Shown: in pieces, positions 1 to 8,234 of the stretch | Layout: each line of letters opens with the position of its first letter | How positions within the stretch are numbered: position 1 is the stretch's first letter | Origin: an uncultured Eubacterium sp. | Lineage (GTDB): Bacteria > Bacillota > Clostridia > Peptostreptococcales > Anaerovoracaceae | Direction of reading: 5' to 3' | Assembly (NCBI GenBank): GCA_900551775.1 | Contig: URXI01000042.1 | Span: 1 to 21,011, forward strand | DNA length: 21,011 nucleotides | Program-made: the position numbers and the translations under genes | Notes under the pieces: model-generated | The model's input: the letters and a program-made list of their open reading frames with translations, nothing else | Database searches by the model: none | Told to the model about the DNA's origin: nothing

Positions 1-2
1 TG

Positions 3-392
3 ATCGCACCCGCCGGCAATGAAAATGCATTGCAGCACTACATGGGCGGAGAGAAAAAGTGGCAGAAGATGAAAGCTGCTGCTGAAGAAAGGGGCAGCGT
101 GACCCATCAAGGCGTTGTTTTGACACCAGACTTTTTCAAATCTATTGAAGACAATGATCCTTCAAAGACGGGCAAACGTTTTCCGCATTCAGTTTTGGTC
201 ATCTATAATACAGAAGACTACGTGGTGCTGCCTGAGACGAGTTTGGAATGTGCCGGGGCTTATGAAGATGTGAAAATTACAGAAGTGACTTCCAAGAAAA
301 GTCCTCACGGATATGAGATGAGCTTTGAAAAATCTGAGATGAAGGAACAACTGACATCGGAACTGATTCAGTTCTTTCAAGTTAATTTATAG
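3..392 (+). CDS. C-terminal end of a probable alpha/beta hydrolase (5' truncated)
   Basis: The frame is open from the first full codon of the window, so the gene starts upstream; the TTG at 30 is only an internal Leu codon. About 129 residues are visible. The tail has the layout of an alpha/beta-hydrolase C-terminus: a hydrophobic strand followed by an acidic turn (HSVLVIYNTEDYVVLPE), then roughly 35 residues later a PHGYE segment that could supply the catalytic His. The nucleophile Ser would lie outside the window, so the enzyme class cannot be checked. A long lysine- and glutamate-rich stretch near the start (GGEKKWQKMKAAAEERG) could be a lid segment. The gene ends just before a bidirectional terminator. 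The fold assignment is inference from the Asp/His arrangement only; the substrate is unknown. Confidence 0.5.
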   Translation: MAPAGNENALQHYMGGEKKWQKMKAAAEERGSVTHQGVVLTPDFFKSIEDNDPSKTGKRFPHSVLVIYNTEDYVVLPETSLECAGAYEDVKITEVTSKKSPHGYEMSFEKSEMKEQLTSELIQFFQVNL

Positions 393-398
393 CAATTG

Positions 399-431
399 AA
401 AAGCCGGCCTGTTTTTTACAGGTCGGCTTTT
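399..431. terminator. Bidirectional intrinsic terminator between convergent genes
   Basis: Arms aaaagccggcctg (399–411) and caggtcggctttt (419–431) pair over 13 positions with one G·T wobble around a T-rich 7-nt loop. Each arm starts or ends in A4/T4, so it can act in both directions. It sits between the hydrolase stop (392) and the stop of the convergent cysteine-rich gene (446). Confidence 0.8.
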
Positions 432-445
432 ACAATCAATGCTGG

Positions 446-1417
446 CTATCTTCTAGGCTGGGGTCTCTTCGGTGGGGGACACTCACATTCGCATTCGCAG
501 TCTTTGTCGTCTTCGCAGTCTTTGGTATCGCATTCCTTGATTCCTGCAGGGAACAGACTTGGGAAGGTCGTGCAGATGGAGTTTCTCTGCAGCGGCGCTT
601 CTGCATAACCTGTAGACAGGACGCAGAGCTGAACAGGAACGACGATTTTCTTTTCGCAAGTCAGGCAGATTGCTACGATCAAATTACCGCAGACATTTCC
701 ATCCGGCTCGATGTTAAGATCTCTTCCAAAGTTGTTGGTTGCAAGTCTTGCTTCACATGCTGAATTGCAAAACTCTGTAAAACGCGGCAGGAAGGCCGTG
801 TCGATAGTGGATGGAAGACAGATCTCGAAGAAATTGGTAAGTACCATCGGCTGATCTTTTGTCGCGATGTTTACGTTTGCACAAACTGTGAAGATGACTT
901 CGTTGTTGCAGCTGTCGCAGAGGAGCAGATCCAGTTCGATCAGCACGTTACCGTGGATGCACACTGTCTGCGTGCCGAAAACCGGCGTACCCATGCATTT
1001 TTCATCGCAGTCAGAAGTCTCTGCATACATGATTCTCTCTGAATATGTACCGTCAGCGCCGACTACGCTTAAGTAATTACCTTTCGCATCTTTCAGGAAG
1101 GAAGCTCCTGAAATGCTGGTATCCACATCCAAAGTCAAATTCTTTGGATCCTCGACATTTGTTGGATTGAAAAACCTCTTACATCTGATATCTATCACGC
1201 GTTTAATTCTGTGTCCGACAGGAATGCAAGGCGTAAATACCTGATCGTTAAATGTTTTCATCCCCTGTAGGTTGAACTTCACAGCATCGAACACCTGCTG
1301 CACATAAATTGGCGCAGTGACAATGTTGCTCATGTCTCCGTCGAACTCACACAAATTACTGGCATTACAACAGTTTTGATAGAGGTCCGGTGTTACTCTA
1401 GTGCCAAAGCAACTCAT
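446..1417 (-). CDS. Cysteine-rich protein, candidate spore coat/exosporium protein
   Basis: The protein has 323 residues and, by hand count, 26 cysteines, with no signal peptide or transmembrane helix. Two broadly beta-strand-rich stretches contain spaced Cys pairs (for example CDSC, CLTC, CNSAC). The C-terminus is a low-complexity tail alternating Cys with Asp/Glu (ECDTKDCEDDKDCECECEC) and closing in a basic, proline-rich PPPKRPQPRR. The start is well supported: AGGAGGT lies 6 nt upstream of the ATG. A sigmaK-like promoter lies about 40 bp upstream. Cys-rich, unexported cytosolic proteins under sigmaK control are typically late mother-cell coat or exosporium components. Size and Cys content resemble CsxA, the crystalline exosporium protein of Clostridium sporogenes, but I cannot show homology. 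It stands alone as a transcript. A metal-binding or unrelated structural role is possible. Confidence 0.6.
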   Translation of the reverse strand: MSCFGTRVTPDLYQNCCNASNLCEFDGDMSNIVTAPIYVQQVFDAVKFNLQGMKTFNDQVFTPCIPVGHRIKRVIDIRCKRFFNPTNVEDPKNLTLDVDTSISGASFLKDAKGNYLSVVGADGTYSERIMYAETSDCDEKCMGTPVFGTQTVCIHGNVLIELDLLLCDSCNNEVIFTVCANVNIATKDQPMVLTNFFEICLPSTIDTAFLPRFTEFCNSACEARLATNNFGRDLNIEPDGNVCGNLIVAICLTCEKKIVVPVQLCVLSTGYAEAPLQRNSICTTFPSLFPAGIKECDTKDCEDDKDCECECECPPPKRPQPRR

Positions 1418-1455
1418 AATTTTACCTCCTTGTAGGTTACATAATCTTTCGTGAT

Positions 1456-1483
1456 TAGTATATGAATTAGAGAGTTTTTGTGT
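1456..1483 (-). promoter_or_regulatory. SigmaK-like promoter for the cysteine-rich gene
   Basis: Read on the minus strand, CATATACTA (1456–1464) fits the sigmaK -10 pattern CATAnnnTA exactly. An AC dinucleotide lies 17 bp upstream of it (1482–1483), with another at 15 bp (1480–1481), as expected for the short sigmaK -35. Transcription would begin some 30 nt before the ATG at 1417. A sigmaE reading of the same bases is less good. This is a consensus match made by eye. Confidence 0.5.
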
Positions 1484-1560
1484 TACAATAGAATATTAAA
1501 GAAGAAAACAAAAAACTCTATATATTAGTATATGGCAGACCATGGTGAAAGGATAACAAA

Positions 1561-1794
1561 ATGGACAGAGAAGATGAAAAAAAAGACGAAAAACTTTTAA
1601 ATGACGAAGACGAACGTCATGGGGCCAGGCATGCCAGCATAGCAATCATCCTGATCGTACTAGCTATTTTTGCTGCAATTGTTTTATTTACCGGAATTCT
1701 GGGTAATTTTTTTGGTAAGAAGGCAGAAAATATCGTATTAATTATCATAGCTGTCATCTTAGCAGTTATGTTATATAAATCAAAGAGGAGTTAA
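1561..1794 (+). CDS. Small two-helix membrane protein
   Basis: This is a 77-residue protein with a strongly charged N-terminus (residues 1–24, rich in Asp, Glu, Lys), two hydrophobic helices (about 26–47 and 55–72) separated by a short GNFFGKKAE loop, and a basic tail (YKSKRS). The first helix has no signal-peptidase site, so it is probably an integral membrane hairpin. A GAAAGGATAAC ribosome site precedes the ATG. Its stop lies 7 nt before the start of the M16 peptidase gene, and its last codons carry that gene's AAGAGGAG ribosome site, so the two are likely co-transcribed and translationally linked. I do not recognise a family; function unknown. Confidence 0.65.
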   Translation: MDREDEKKDEKLLNDEDERHGARHASIAIILIVLAIFAAIVLFTGILGNFFGKKAENIVLIIIAVILAVMLYKSKRS

Positions 1795-1801
1795 AATCAT
1801 T

Positions 1802-3058
1802 ATGATCATCAATAAAAAATTAAGTTCTGGCATCAGAATGGTGATGGAAGAGATACCCTATGTTCAATCTATCGCCATCGGCATCTGGATCAAGACCGGA
1901 GCAGTAGACGAGGACGAAAAATACGCAGGTATTTCACATTTCATCGAGCATATGATGTTTAAAGGGACAGAAAGCAGAAGCGCCAAGAGAATTGCTGAAG
2001 ACATTGACAAAATTGGCGGGCAGATCAATGCGTTCACCGGCAAAGAAGCCACATGCTACTATGTGAAAGCCATCGACAGCAGTTACAAAGAAGCCGCAGA
2101 CGTTTTAATCGATATGCTCACCAGATCTCTGCTGGATAAGCAGGAGATGAATAAAGAACGTCAGGTCATCTGTGAAGAAATCAAAATGACCCAGGACGCG
2201 CCTGACGATTTGGCACATGATACCATCACCTCGATGATATTTAAGGGAAATGATCTGGGAAAGTCCATCATCGGAACACCAAGTTCCTTAAAGCGTATCA
2301 CGCGCAATGTCATGAGCGACTATTTTGCAAAAGAGTATACTAGAGATCACATCGTCGTATCCGTTTCCGGGAATTTTAACGTCGATGAAGTCTGCGAATA
2401 TTTTGACGATAAATTCATGGAATTGATGCCGTCCAAAGAGGAGAAAACGCCTGCACGGGCGCCTTATGTTCCAGCGTATAAGAGCATTACAAAGGATATC
2501 GAGCAGTCCCACATCTGCCTTGCCACAAAGGGTATCCCTCTGGGCGATGACAGGTATTATGCCTTCTCCATTTTGAACAACATCATGGGCGGCAGTATGA
2601 GTTCGAGATTTTTCCAGAATATCAGAGAAGAGAAGGGGCTTGCTTACTCCGTCTACTCTATGAGTGGTTCCTTCAGCGGTGATGGGTACTACAATATATA
2701 TGCAGGTGTCAGTCACGATAAGGTAAAAGACGCCATTCTTGGCATTAGAGAGGAACTGGCACTTCTCGAAGAGAAGGGCATCAGTTCTGAAGAATTGGAA
2801 TCTTCCCGGGCACAATTGAAGGCAGCTTACGTCTTTGGGCAGGAAAACGTGGCAGGCAGAATGTTCAAAAACGGAAAGAACACCATTCTCACTGGCAAGA
2901 TCAGTACCCCGGAAGAAGTCGTCAAAGGCTTTGACGATGTGACAATGGAGGATATCGAGGAAATGAAGAAACTCATCTGCGATTTTTCCAATTATTCTGC
3001 CGTGGTCGTGTCCAAGAAGCATGTAGATTTGAAACGCATTATGAAAGGATCTTTATGA
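1802..3058 (+). CDS. M16 family zinc metallopeptidase (insulinase/MPP-beta-like)
   Basis: The protein has 418 residues, the usual length for single-chain bacterial M16B peptidases such as Bacillus YmxG/MlpA. The inverted zinc motif HxxEH is intact at residues 46–50 (HFIEH), followed by the family's MMFKGT. The distal Glu ligand is expected about 75 residues later and Glu125/Glu126 fit. The C-terminal inactive-like half includes the substrate-binding signature REEKGLAYSVYS. The predicted protein is cytosolic, with no signal peptide. It probably degrades peptides; its physiological substrate is not known. It overlaps the next gene (dut) by ATGA, an arrangement that implies translational coupling. 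Confidence 0.93.
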   Translation: MIINKKLSSGIRMVMEEIPYVQSIAIGIWIKTGAVDEDEKYAGISHFIEHMMFKGTESRSAKRIAEDIDKIGGQINAFTGKEATCYYVKAIDSSYKEAADVLIDMLTRSLLDKQEMNKERQVICEEIKMTQDAPDDLAHDTITSMIFKGNDLGKSIIGTPSSLKRITRNVMSDYFAKEYTRDHIVVSVSGNFNVDEVCEYFDDKFMELMPSKEEKTPARAPYVPAYKSITKDIEQSHICLATKGIPLGDDRYYAFSILNNIMGGSMSSRFFQNIREEKGLAYSVYSMSGSFSGDGYYNIYAGVSHDKVKDAILGIREELALLEEKGISSEELESSRAQLKAAYVFGQENVAGRMFKNGKNTILTGKISTPEEVVKGFDDVTMEDIEEMKKLICDFSNYSAVVVSKKHVDLKRIMKGSL

Positions 3059-3483
3059 AGATAAGAATCATCAGCAAAAGCGGGATTATTCCCAAATATG
3101 AGACTTCCGGTTCAGCGGGTTTCGACTTACCTGCATATCTGGAAGAGCCGATTACGCTGAAACCTGGCGAAAGAAGACTCGTTCCCACAGGAATCTTCAT
3201 GGAAATCCCCGTGGGATATGAAGCGCAGGTGAGAGCAAGAAGCGGCCTGGCTATTAAAAACGGGATTGGATTAGTGAACGGCATCGGAACCGTAGATTCT
3301 GATTACAGAGGGGAACTGCTAGTCCCCATGATCAACTGGGGAGAAAAGGAGTTTACCATAAGAGATGGTGATCGAATTGCCCAAGTGGTCATCAACAAGT
3401 ATGAACAAATTGAGTTTGAACTGTCGGAGAGTTTGGACAGCACAGAAAGAGGCACTGGCGGTTTCGGACATACGGGAGTTTAG
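3055..3483 (+). CDS. dut: dUTP diphosphatase
   Basis: The 142-residue protein hydrolyses dUTP to dUMP and pyrophosphate, keeping uracil out of DNA and feeding thymidylate synthesis. All five trimeric-dUTPase motifs are visible in order: SAGFDL (20–25), RARSGLA (60–66), GTVDSDYRGEL (78–88, catalytic Asp81), GDRIAQ (105–110) and the flexible C-terminal RGTGGFGHTG (132–141). The length is normal. The start ATG overlaps the stop of the M16 gene (ATGA). The next gene, dgt, begins 2 nt after its stop, so two dNTP-pool enzymes are made together. Confidence 0.97.
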   Translation: MKIRIISKSGIIPKYETSGSAGFDLPAYLEEPITLKPGERRLVPTGIFMEIPVGYEAQVRARSGLAIKNGIGLVNGIGTVDSDYRGELLVPMINWGEKEFTIRDGDRIAQVVINKYEQIEFELSESLDSTERGTGGFGHTGV

Positions 3484-3485
3484 AT

Positions 3486-4484
3486 ATGCTGTATCGAGAA
3501 GATTTAGAAAAGAGAGAAGAACTTTTAGCCCCTTTCGCCTGCAGATCATCGCAGTCCAAGGGCAGAGAGATCTATGAGGAACCCTGTAAATTCAGAACAG
3601 AGTTTCAACGAGATCGAGATCGAATCATTCACTCCAAGGCTTTTCGCCGCCTGATGCATAAGACACAGGTTTTTCTGGCGCCGGAGGGAGACCACTACAG
3701 GACCAGGCTGACCCATACACTGGAAGTCATGCAGGTAGCCAGAACCATCGCAAGGAACCTGGGACTCAATGAGGATCTGACCGAGGCCATCGCCATGGGG
3801 CACGACTTGGGACATACACCCTTTGGCCACAACGGAGAGATGGTACTCGACAGTATTCATCCCGGCGGCTTCAGACATAATGAGCAAAGTCTCAGGGTCG
3901 TAGAGGTACTTGAGTCGACCCCGAACAGGAGGGGAATGAATCTGACTTTTGAAGTGAAGGACGGCATTCTCAATCATACCGGCAGTCTGCCTGCTGCCAC
4001 TTTGGAAGGACAAATTGTGAAAATCAGCGACCGGATTGCCTACATCAACCACGATATCGACGATGCCATCAGAAGCGGCGTCATTACATTGGAAGACCTT
4101 CCTGCGGAACCGATTGCCTTGTTTGGCAGGGGACATCGAGAGCGTATTGACTGCATGGTTTCCAATGTGGTGACTTTCAGTGACGGCAAAGACCGGGTAT
4201 CTATGGACGAAGAGCATGCTGCACAATTGAATCAGCTGCGCAGCTTCATGTTCTCCAACGTTTATAAGAGTCAGAAGGTAAAGCGGGAAGAGGATTTGAC
4301 GAAAGTAGAGGAAGTGATCAGTTCTCTCTATGATTACTTTCTGAATCACCCCGAAAAACTGCCTGAAGATAATTATGAACTGCTCATGAGAGACGGTACC
4401 CACGTGGTAGTGAAAGATTATATCGCCGGAATGACAGACAGATATGCGCTAAATCTTTATTCAGAAATATTTCTAAAAAAATAA
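3486..4484 (+). CDS. dgt: Deoxyguanosinetriphosphate triphosphohydrolase-like HD protein
   Basis: The protein has 332 residues, the usual size of the short Firmicute-type dNTPases. HD-domain metal ligands are present: RTRLTHTLE with His77, then GHDLGHTPFGH with the His106-Asp107 pair and further histidines at 110 and 115. An N-terminal FQRDRDRIIHSKAFRRL segment is typical of this family. It hydrolyses dNTPs to nucleoside and triphosphate; the preferred dNTP cannot be read from sequence. The gene starts 2 nt after dut, with its ribosome site in the end of dut (CGGGAG), and ends just before an AT-rich hairpin. It often precedes dnaG in Clostridia, as here. Confidence 0.93.
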   Translation: MLYREDLEKREELLAPFACRSSQSKGREIYEEPCKFRTEFQRDRDRIIHSKAFRRLMHKTQVFLAPEGDHYRTRLTHTLEVMQVARTIARNLGLNEDLTEAIAMGHDLGHTPFGHNGEMVLDSIHPGGFRHNEQSLRVVEVLESTPNRRGMNLTFEVKDGILNHTGSLPAATLEGQIVKISDRIAYINHDIDDAIRSGVITLEDLPAEPIALFGRGHRERIDCMVSNVVTFSDGKDRVSMDEEHAAQLNQLRSFMFSNVYKSQKVKREEDLTKVEEVISSLYDYFLNHPEKLPEDNYELLMRDGTHVVVKDYIAGMTDRYALNLYSEIFLKK

Positions 4485-4502
4485 AGGAAAAGCCTTTATT
4501 TT
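4478..4502 (+). terminator. Weak AT-rich terminator after dgt
   Basis: Arms aaaataaagg (4478–4487) and cctttatttt (4493–4502) are perfectly complementary around AAAAG. The stem has only two G·C pairs and the T run is part of the stem, so read-through into dnaG is likely. The 67 nt that follow hold TAGAAT (4504–4509), a possible -10 for dnaG–rpoD, but no good -35. Confidence 0.5.
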
Positions 4503-4569
4503 GTAGAATAATAAACTATGAGGGAAGTGGAAACCTTCATTATAGAAACAAAGCAATCGGGAGACAATC

Positions 4570-6324
4570 ATGGGCTTTTCTTTTTCGAATCATACAATTG
4601 AAAATTTGAAAGACCAGATCAACATTATCGATGTAGTCGGAAGGGTTGTCCCGCTGAAGAGGGCGGGCAGCAACTATAAAGGTGTATGTCCATTTCATAA
4701 TGAAAAGACACCTTCTTTTGTTGTTTCAGAGCAAAAACAGATTTTCACATGTTTTGGCTGCGGAGCGACAGGTGATGCTATCGAATTTGTCAAACGATAT
4801 TATAATCTGGATTTTTCCGAAGCAATAGAAAAGCTGGCGGGAGAATACGGCATTGCTTTAGAGAAAAACACGTTCAATGATAATCGGGAAATTTATTACA
4901 AGGTGAACAAACTGGCCGCCAATTTCTTTTATAAAGCATTTACCGAGAAAGCTAATAAAGGTTACGCTTATATGAAACGAAGAGGCATTTCGCCGGCTAT
5001 TCTCAAGAAATTCGGCATCGGTTATGCCGATGCAGAGTGGGACAGCCTGTATAAGTATCTGCTCTCACAGGGCGTTGACAAAAAAATTATGGTAGAACTG
5101 GGACTGATTTCTGAGAGCAAAGGCAAATATTATGACAAATTCAGAAATCGTGTCATTTTTCCTATCATCAATACCAGCGGCAAAGTCATCGGTTTTGGCG
5201 GCAGGGCGATTGATGCAAAGGATAATCCCAAGTACCTGAATTCTGCAGAGAGTAAGATATTCCAAAAGAAATATAATCTATATGGCCTGAACATTTCCAG
5301 GCAGAGTGTGGGAAAAGAGGGATTCATCATCCTGGTGGAGGGGTATATGGATACCATCGCCCTCTATCAGAGCGGTATAGAAAACGTAGCTGCCTCCCTG
5401 GGCACTGCTCTGACAGAAAACCAGGCGAAGCTGATTAAACGATATACTCGAGATGTCATCCTGTCCTATGATGCTGACGGCGCGGGCAGAGCTGCTGCCC
5501 TTAGGGGATTGGATATCCTGCGCAAAGAAGAATGCAAAGTAAAAGTTCTGCATGTGACGGATGGCAAAGATCCTGACGAGTATATAAAGAAAAACGGCAA
5601 GACTGCATTCCTGAAATTGGTCGAAGAGGCGCTTCCCTATGGCGACTACAAGCTGGAATCAGCAAAGGCCGGCTATGACTTGTCAAAGGATGAAGATAAG
5701 ATTGATTATATAAAAAAAGCCACGGATATTATAAGACAGCTCGGCCCTGTAGAGCAGGAAATTTATATAAAGAAGCTATCAAAAGACCTCAAGATTGCCG
5801 AAGGTGCGATTAGAATGGAACTTTTAGGCAATGATAGTACTGAAAAAGCTTCATTTACCCAGACACGGGAAGAAAAAAAAGAAATTTCCGCCTCTGAGAT
5901 TACGCCAATTGAAAAGACCTTATTGAAGGTCATGCTGACAGACGAATCATATATCAGCAGGATTGCTAAATTTCCACAAATTTTAGAAAGTGATTTTGCT
6001 GTCAGAATATATGAGACTTTGGTCGAGGAATACCAACGAAATCAATTTATTGATTTAAATAAGATTATGGATGGCTTGACCAGTGAAGGTGCCGCTCGAC
6101 TTCAGGAAATTATGGAACATATCATCGTGGGCGGCAACGAAGAACAGGTCTTTGAAGACTGTATCAAAACCTGGAAAGACAAAAACTTAGCTAAAGAAGA
6201 ACAGAAACTGATTAGCTTGCTGTCTATGGCAGATGAGGAAGATAATCAGGAAAGAATAAGAGAACTGACAGATCAGTTAATGAAAGTGCAAAAAGAACGA
6301 AAAACCAATAGTAGGGGGATATAG
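4570..6324 (+). CDS. dnaG: DNA primase
   Basis: The protein has 584 residues, slightly short of the usual 600. It synthesises the RNA primers for DNA replication together with the DnaB helicase. The N-terminal CHC2 zinc finger is complete: Cys40-x2-His43 and Cys61-x2-Cys64. The TOPRIM catalytic core follows, with Glu257 in LVEGYMD and the DxD pair Asp301/Asp303 in SYDADGAGR. The C-terminal part (about 430–584) is helical and charged, as expected for the helicase-binding domain. A GGGAGA ribosome site lies 5 nt before the ATG. Its stop is separated from the rpoD start by one base, and the rpoD ribosome site lies inside its last codons. Confidence 0.97.
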   Translation: MGFSFSNHTIENLKDQINIIDVVGRVVPLKRAGSNYKGVCPFHNEKTPSFVVSEQKQIFTCFGCGATGDAIEFVKRYYNLDFSEAIEKLAGEYGIALEKNTFNDNREIYYKVNKLAANFFYKAFTEKANKGYAYMKRRGISPAILKKFGIGYADAEWDSLYKYLLSQGVDKKIMVELGLISESKGKYYDKFRNRVIFPIINTSGKVIGFGGRAIDAKDNPKYLNSAESKIFQKKYNLYGLNISRQSVGKEGFIILVEGYMDTIALYQSGIENVAASLGTALTENQAKLIKRYTRDVILSYDADGAGRAAALRGLDILRKEECKVKVLHVTDGKDPDEYIKKNGKTAFLKLVEEALPYGDYKLESAKAGYDLSKDEDKIDYIKKATDIIRQLGPVEQEIYIKKLSKDLKIAEGAIRMELLGNDSTEKASFTQTREEKKEISASEITPIEKTLLKVMLTDESYISRIAKFPQILESDFAVRIYETLVEEYQRNQFIDLNKIMDGLTSEGAARLQEIMEHIIVGGNEEQVFEDCIKTWKDKNLAKEEQKLISLLSMADEEDNQERIRELTDQLMKVQKERKTNSRGI

Positions 6325-6325
6325 A

Positions 6326-7519
6326 ATGAGCACAGATGGAAAAAAAGAAGTTAACAATTTAAATGAAGCATTTGCCAACATGACGCCTGATCAGATCAAG
6401 AAAGAGTTGATTGCACAGCTGACCAAAAAAGCAAAGACCAAAAAGAATGTCTTGACTTACACGGATATGGCTGATTATCTCGATGCTTTTGATTTGGACA
6501 AGAACGTCGTTGACGAAATCTACGAATCACTTCTCGCAAAAGATATTGAAATTGCCAGTGAAACAGAACCCGAAGATTTTGCCAGCATCTTAGATGGTGA
6601 TGACGACGATTTGGATGCAAACGAAGACGACGGCATTGTCGTTACAGAATCCGGTGAAATCGATATCGAGGCGACTCTGCCAAAAGGTATCGCAGTGGAC
6701 GACCCGGTGAGAATGTATTTAAAGGAAATCGGAAAAGTACCTCTACTAAGCGCCGATGAAGAAATCCTCCTGGCACAGAAGATGGAAGCAGGGGATGAAG
6801 AAGCGAAGAAAAAACTCTGCGAAGCGAACTTACGACTGGTTGTCAGCATAGCTAAGAGATATGTGGGCAGAGGAATGCTATTTTTGGATTTGATTCAAGA
6901 AGGAAATCTTGGATTGATTAAAGCTGTTGATAAATTTGATTATAGAAAAGGATACAAGTTCTCAACCTATGCTACCTGGTGGATCAGACAGGCCATCACC
7001 AGGTCCATTGCAGACCAGGCGAGGACGATCAGAATCCCTGTGCATATGGTAGAGACCATCAATAAGCTGATTCGCGTTTCCAGACAGTTGCTGCAGACTT
7101 ATGGAAGAGAACCGACCCCGGAAGAAATCGCAAAGGAAATGGGCATCTCTGTCGACAAAGTGAGAGAAATTCAAAAAATCGCTCAGGAGCCTGTATCTTT
7201 GGAAACGCCTATCGGTGAAGAAGAAGACAGCCACCTTGGAGATTTTATACCAGATGATGATGTTCCTGCACCGGCAGAAGCAGCGGCATTTTCCATGTTA
7301 AAAGAACAACTTGTAGAAGTGCTGGACACTTTGACAGATAGAGAACAGAAGGTCCTAAAGCTGAGATTTGGGCTGGAAGACGGAAGATCCAGAACCTTAG
7401 AAGAAGTGGGAAAAGAATTTGACGTCACCAGAGAGAGAATTAGACAGATTGAAGCGAAAGCACTTCGAAAGTTAAGACATCCGAGCAGAAGCAAGAAGCT
7501 AAAGGACTATTTGGAGTAA
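6326..7519 (+). CDS. rpoD: Housekeeping RNA polymerase sigma factor (RpoD/SigA)
   Basis: This 397-residue group 1 sigma factor directs core RNA polymerase to ordinary promoters. Parts in order: a short region 1.1-like helical segment (about 22–75), an acidic linker (EPEDFASILDGDDDDLDANE), region 1.2 (DPVRMYLKEIGKVPLLS), the invariant region 2 (LIQEGNLGLIKAVDKFDY, then TYATWWIRQAITRSIADQ for -10 recognition and melting), region 3, and region 4.2 (VTRERIRQIEAKALRKLRH) for the -35. A GGGGG-type ribosome site sits in the end of dnaG and the two genes are one base apart. Unlike the E. coli operon there is no rpsU in front. Confidence 0.98.
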   Translation: MSTDGKKEVNNLNEAFANMTPDQIKKELIAQLTKKAKTKKNVLTYTDMADYLDAFDLDKNVVDEIYESLLAKDIEIASETEPEDFASILDGDDDDLDANEDDGIVVTESGEIDIEATLPKGIAVDDPVRMYLKEIGKVPLLSADEEILLAQKMEAGDEEAKKKLCEANLRLVVSIAKRYVGRGMLFLDLIQEGNLGLIKAVDKFDYRKGYKFSTYATWWIRQAITRSIADQARTIRIPVHMVETINKLIRVSRQLLQTYGREPTPEEIAKEMGISVDKVREIQKIAQEPVSLETPIGEEEDSHLGDFIPDDDVPAPAEAAAFSMLKEQLVEVLDTLTDREQKVLKLRFGLEDGRSRTLEEVGKEFDVTRERIRQIEAKALRKLRHPSRSKKLKDYLE

Positions 7520-7524
7520 ATTTG

Positions 7525-8223
7525 ATGAAGCTTAGTGACAGATTACAATTGATAGCAGACGAAATCAATAAAGGAGAAACCATGGCCGACATAGGTACTG
7601 ACCATGGTTTTTTGCCGTTATATCTGCTGGAAACGGGTAAATGTCCCCATGTAGTGATGGCTGATATCAGTGCAGGCTCCTTGAAAAAGGCGGAAGACAA
7701 CTGCAAGGCACTTCATCCGGAGAGGGAGTATGATCTGCGTCTGGGCAACGGCATCGACGTCCTGCGTCACGGAGAAGTAGATGTGGTAGTCATCGCAGGT
7801 ATGGGCGGACTTCTGATCGCAGATATTTTGGAATGGGATCTGGCAAAAAGTCGTTCCATTAAACGGTACATCCTGCAGCCGAGAAATAATGTAGGCCGAT
7901 TGAGGCATTGGCTCACTGAAAACGGATTTGTCATTACAAAGGAGAACCTGGTCAGAGAAGGAAAGTTTATCTGTGAGATTTTGACGGTGGATAGCGGCTT
8001 TCCGGGAGAGAAAAAGCAGGAGCCATATTCTGCAGCCTTTGATTATCCGGACAGCCTCTTAACTGATCGAAACGATTTGACAGATGAATATCTGGAAAAA
8101 AAATTAGCTATAGAAGAGAATATTTACAAAAATATTGCAGAACACAGCAAATCTGCAGATACGGACGCCACAATCTGCAGAGAACGAATCAGCAGATTGA
8201 GACATTTACTGAAGAAGGATTAG
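7525..8223 (+). CDS. trmK: tRNA (adenine(22)-N1)-methyltransferase TrmK
   Basis: The protein has 232 residues from the ATG at 7525. A TTG at 7522 is also in frame, but the GGAG in the end of rpoD is 8 nt from the ATG and only 5 from the TTG, so the ATG is preferred. It is a class I SAM-dependent methyltransferase: motif I is ADIGTDHGFLPLYLL, followed by GMGGLLIADIL and a TrmK-typical LQPRNNVGRLRHWL. The family (YqfN in Bacillus) methylates N1 of A22 in tRNA. The C-terminal coiled helix (LEKKLAIEENIYKNIAE) is also typical. It lies 5 nt after rpoD and 11 nt before nif3, a neighbourhood conserved across Firmicutes. Confidence 0.92.
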   Translation: MKLSDRLQLIADEINKGETMADIGTDHGFLPLYLLETGKCPHVVMADISAGSLKKAEDNCKALHPEREYDLRLGNGIDVLRHGEVDVVVIAGMGGLLIADILEWDLAKSRSIKRYILQPRNNVGRLRHWLTENGFVITKENLVREGKFICEILTVDSGFPGEKKQEPYSAAFDYPDSLLTDRNDLTDEYLEKKLAIEENIYKNIAEHSKSADTDATICRERISRLRHLLKKD

Positions 8224-8234
8224 GAGATACAGAA

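Noticed and set aside
396..608. Short plus-strand frame with Ser/His-rich repeats
   Set aside because: It starts inside the terminator and mirrors the Cys/Asp/Glu tail of the minus-strand gene; the repeats come from that tail.
2288..4403. Antisense open frames opposite the M16 gene (2288–3022) and dgt (3546–4403)
   Set aside because: They mirror conserved coding regions on the plus strand and lack start signals or recognisable motifs.
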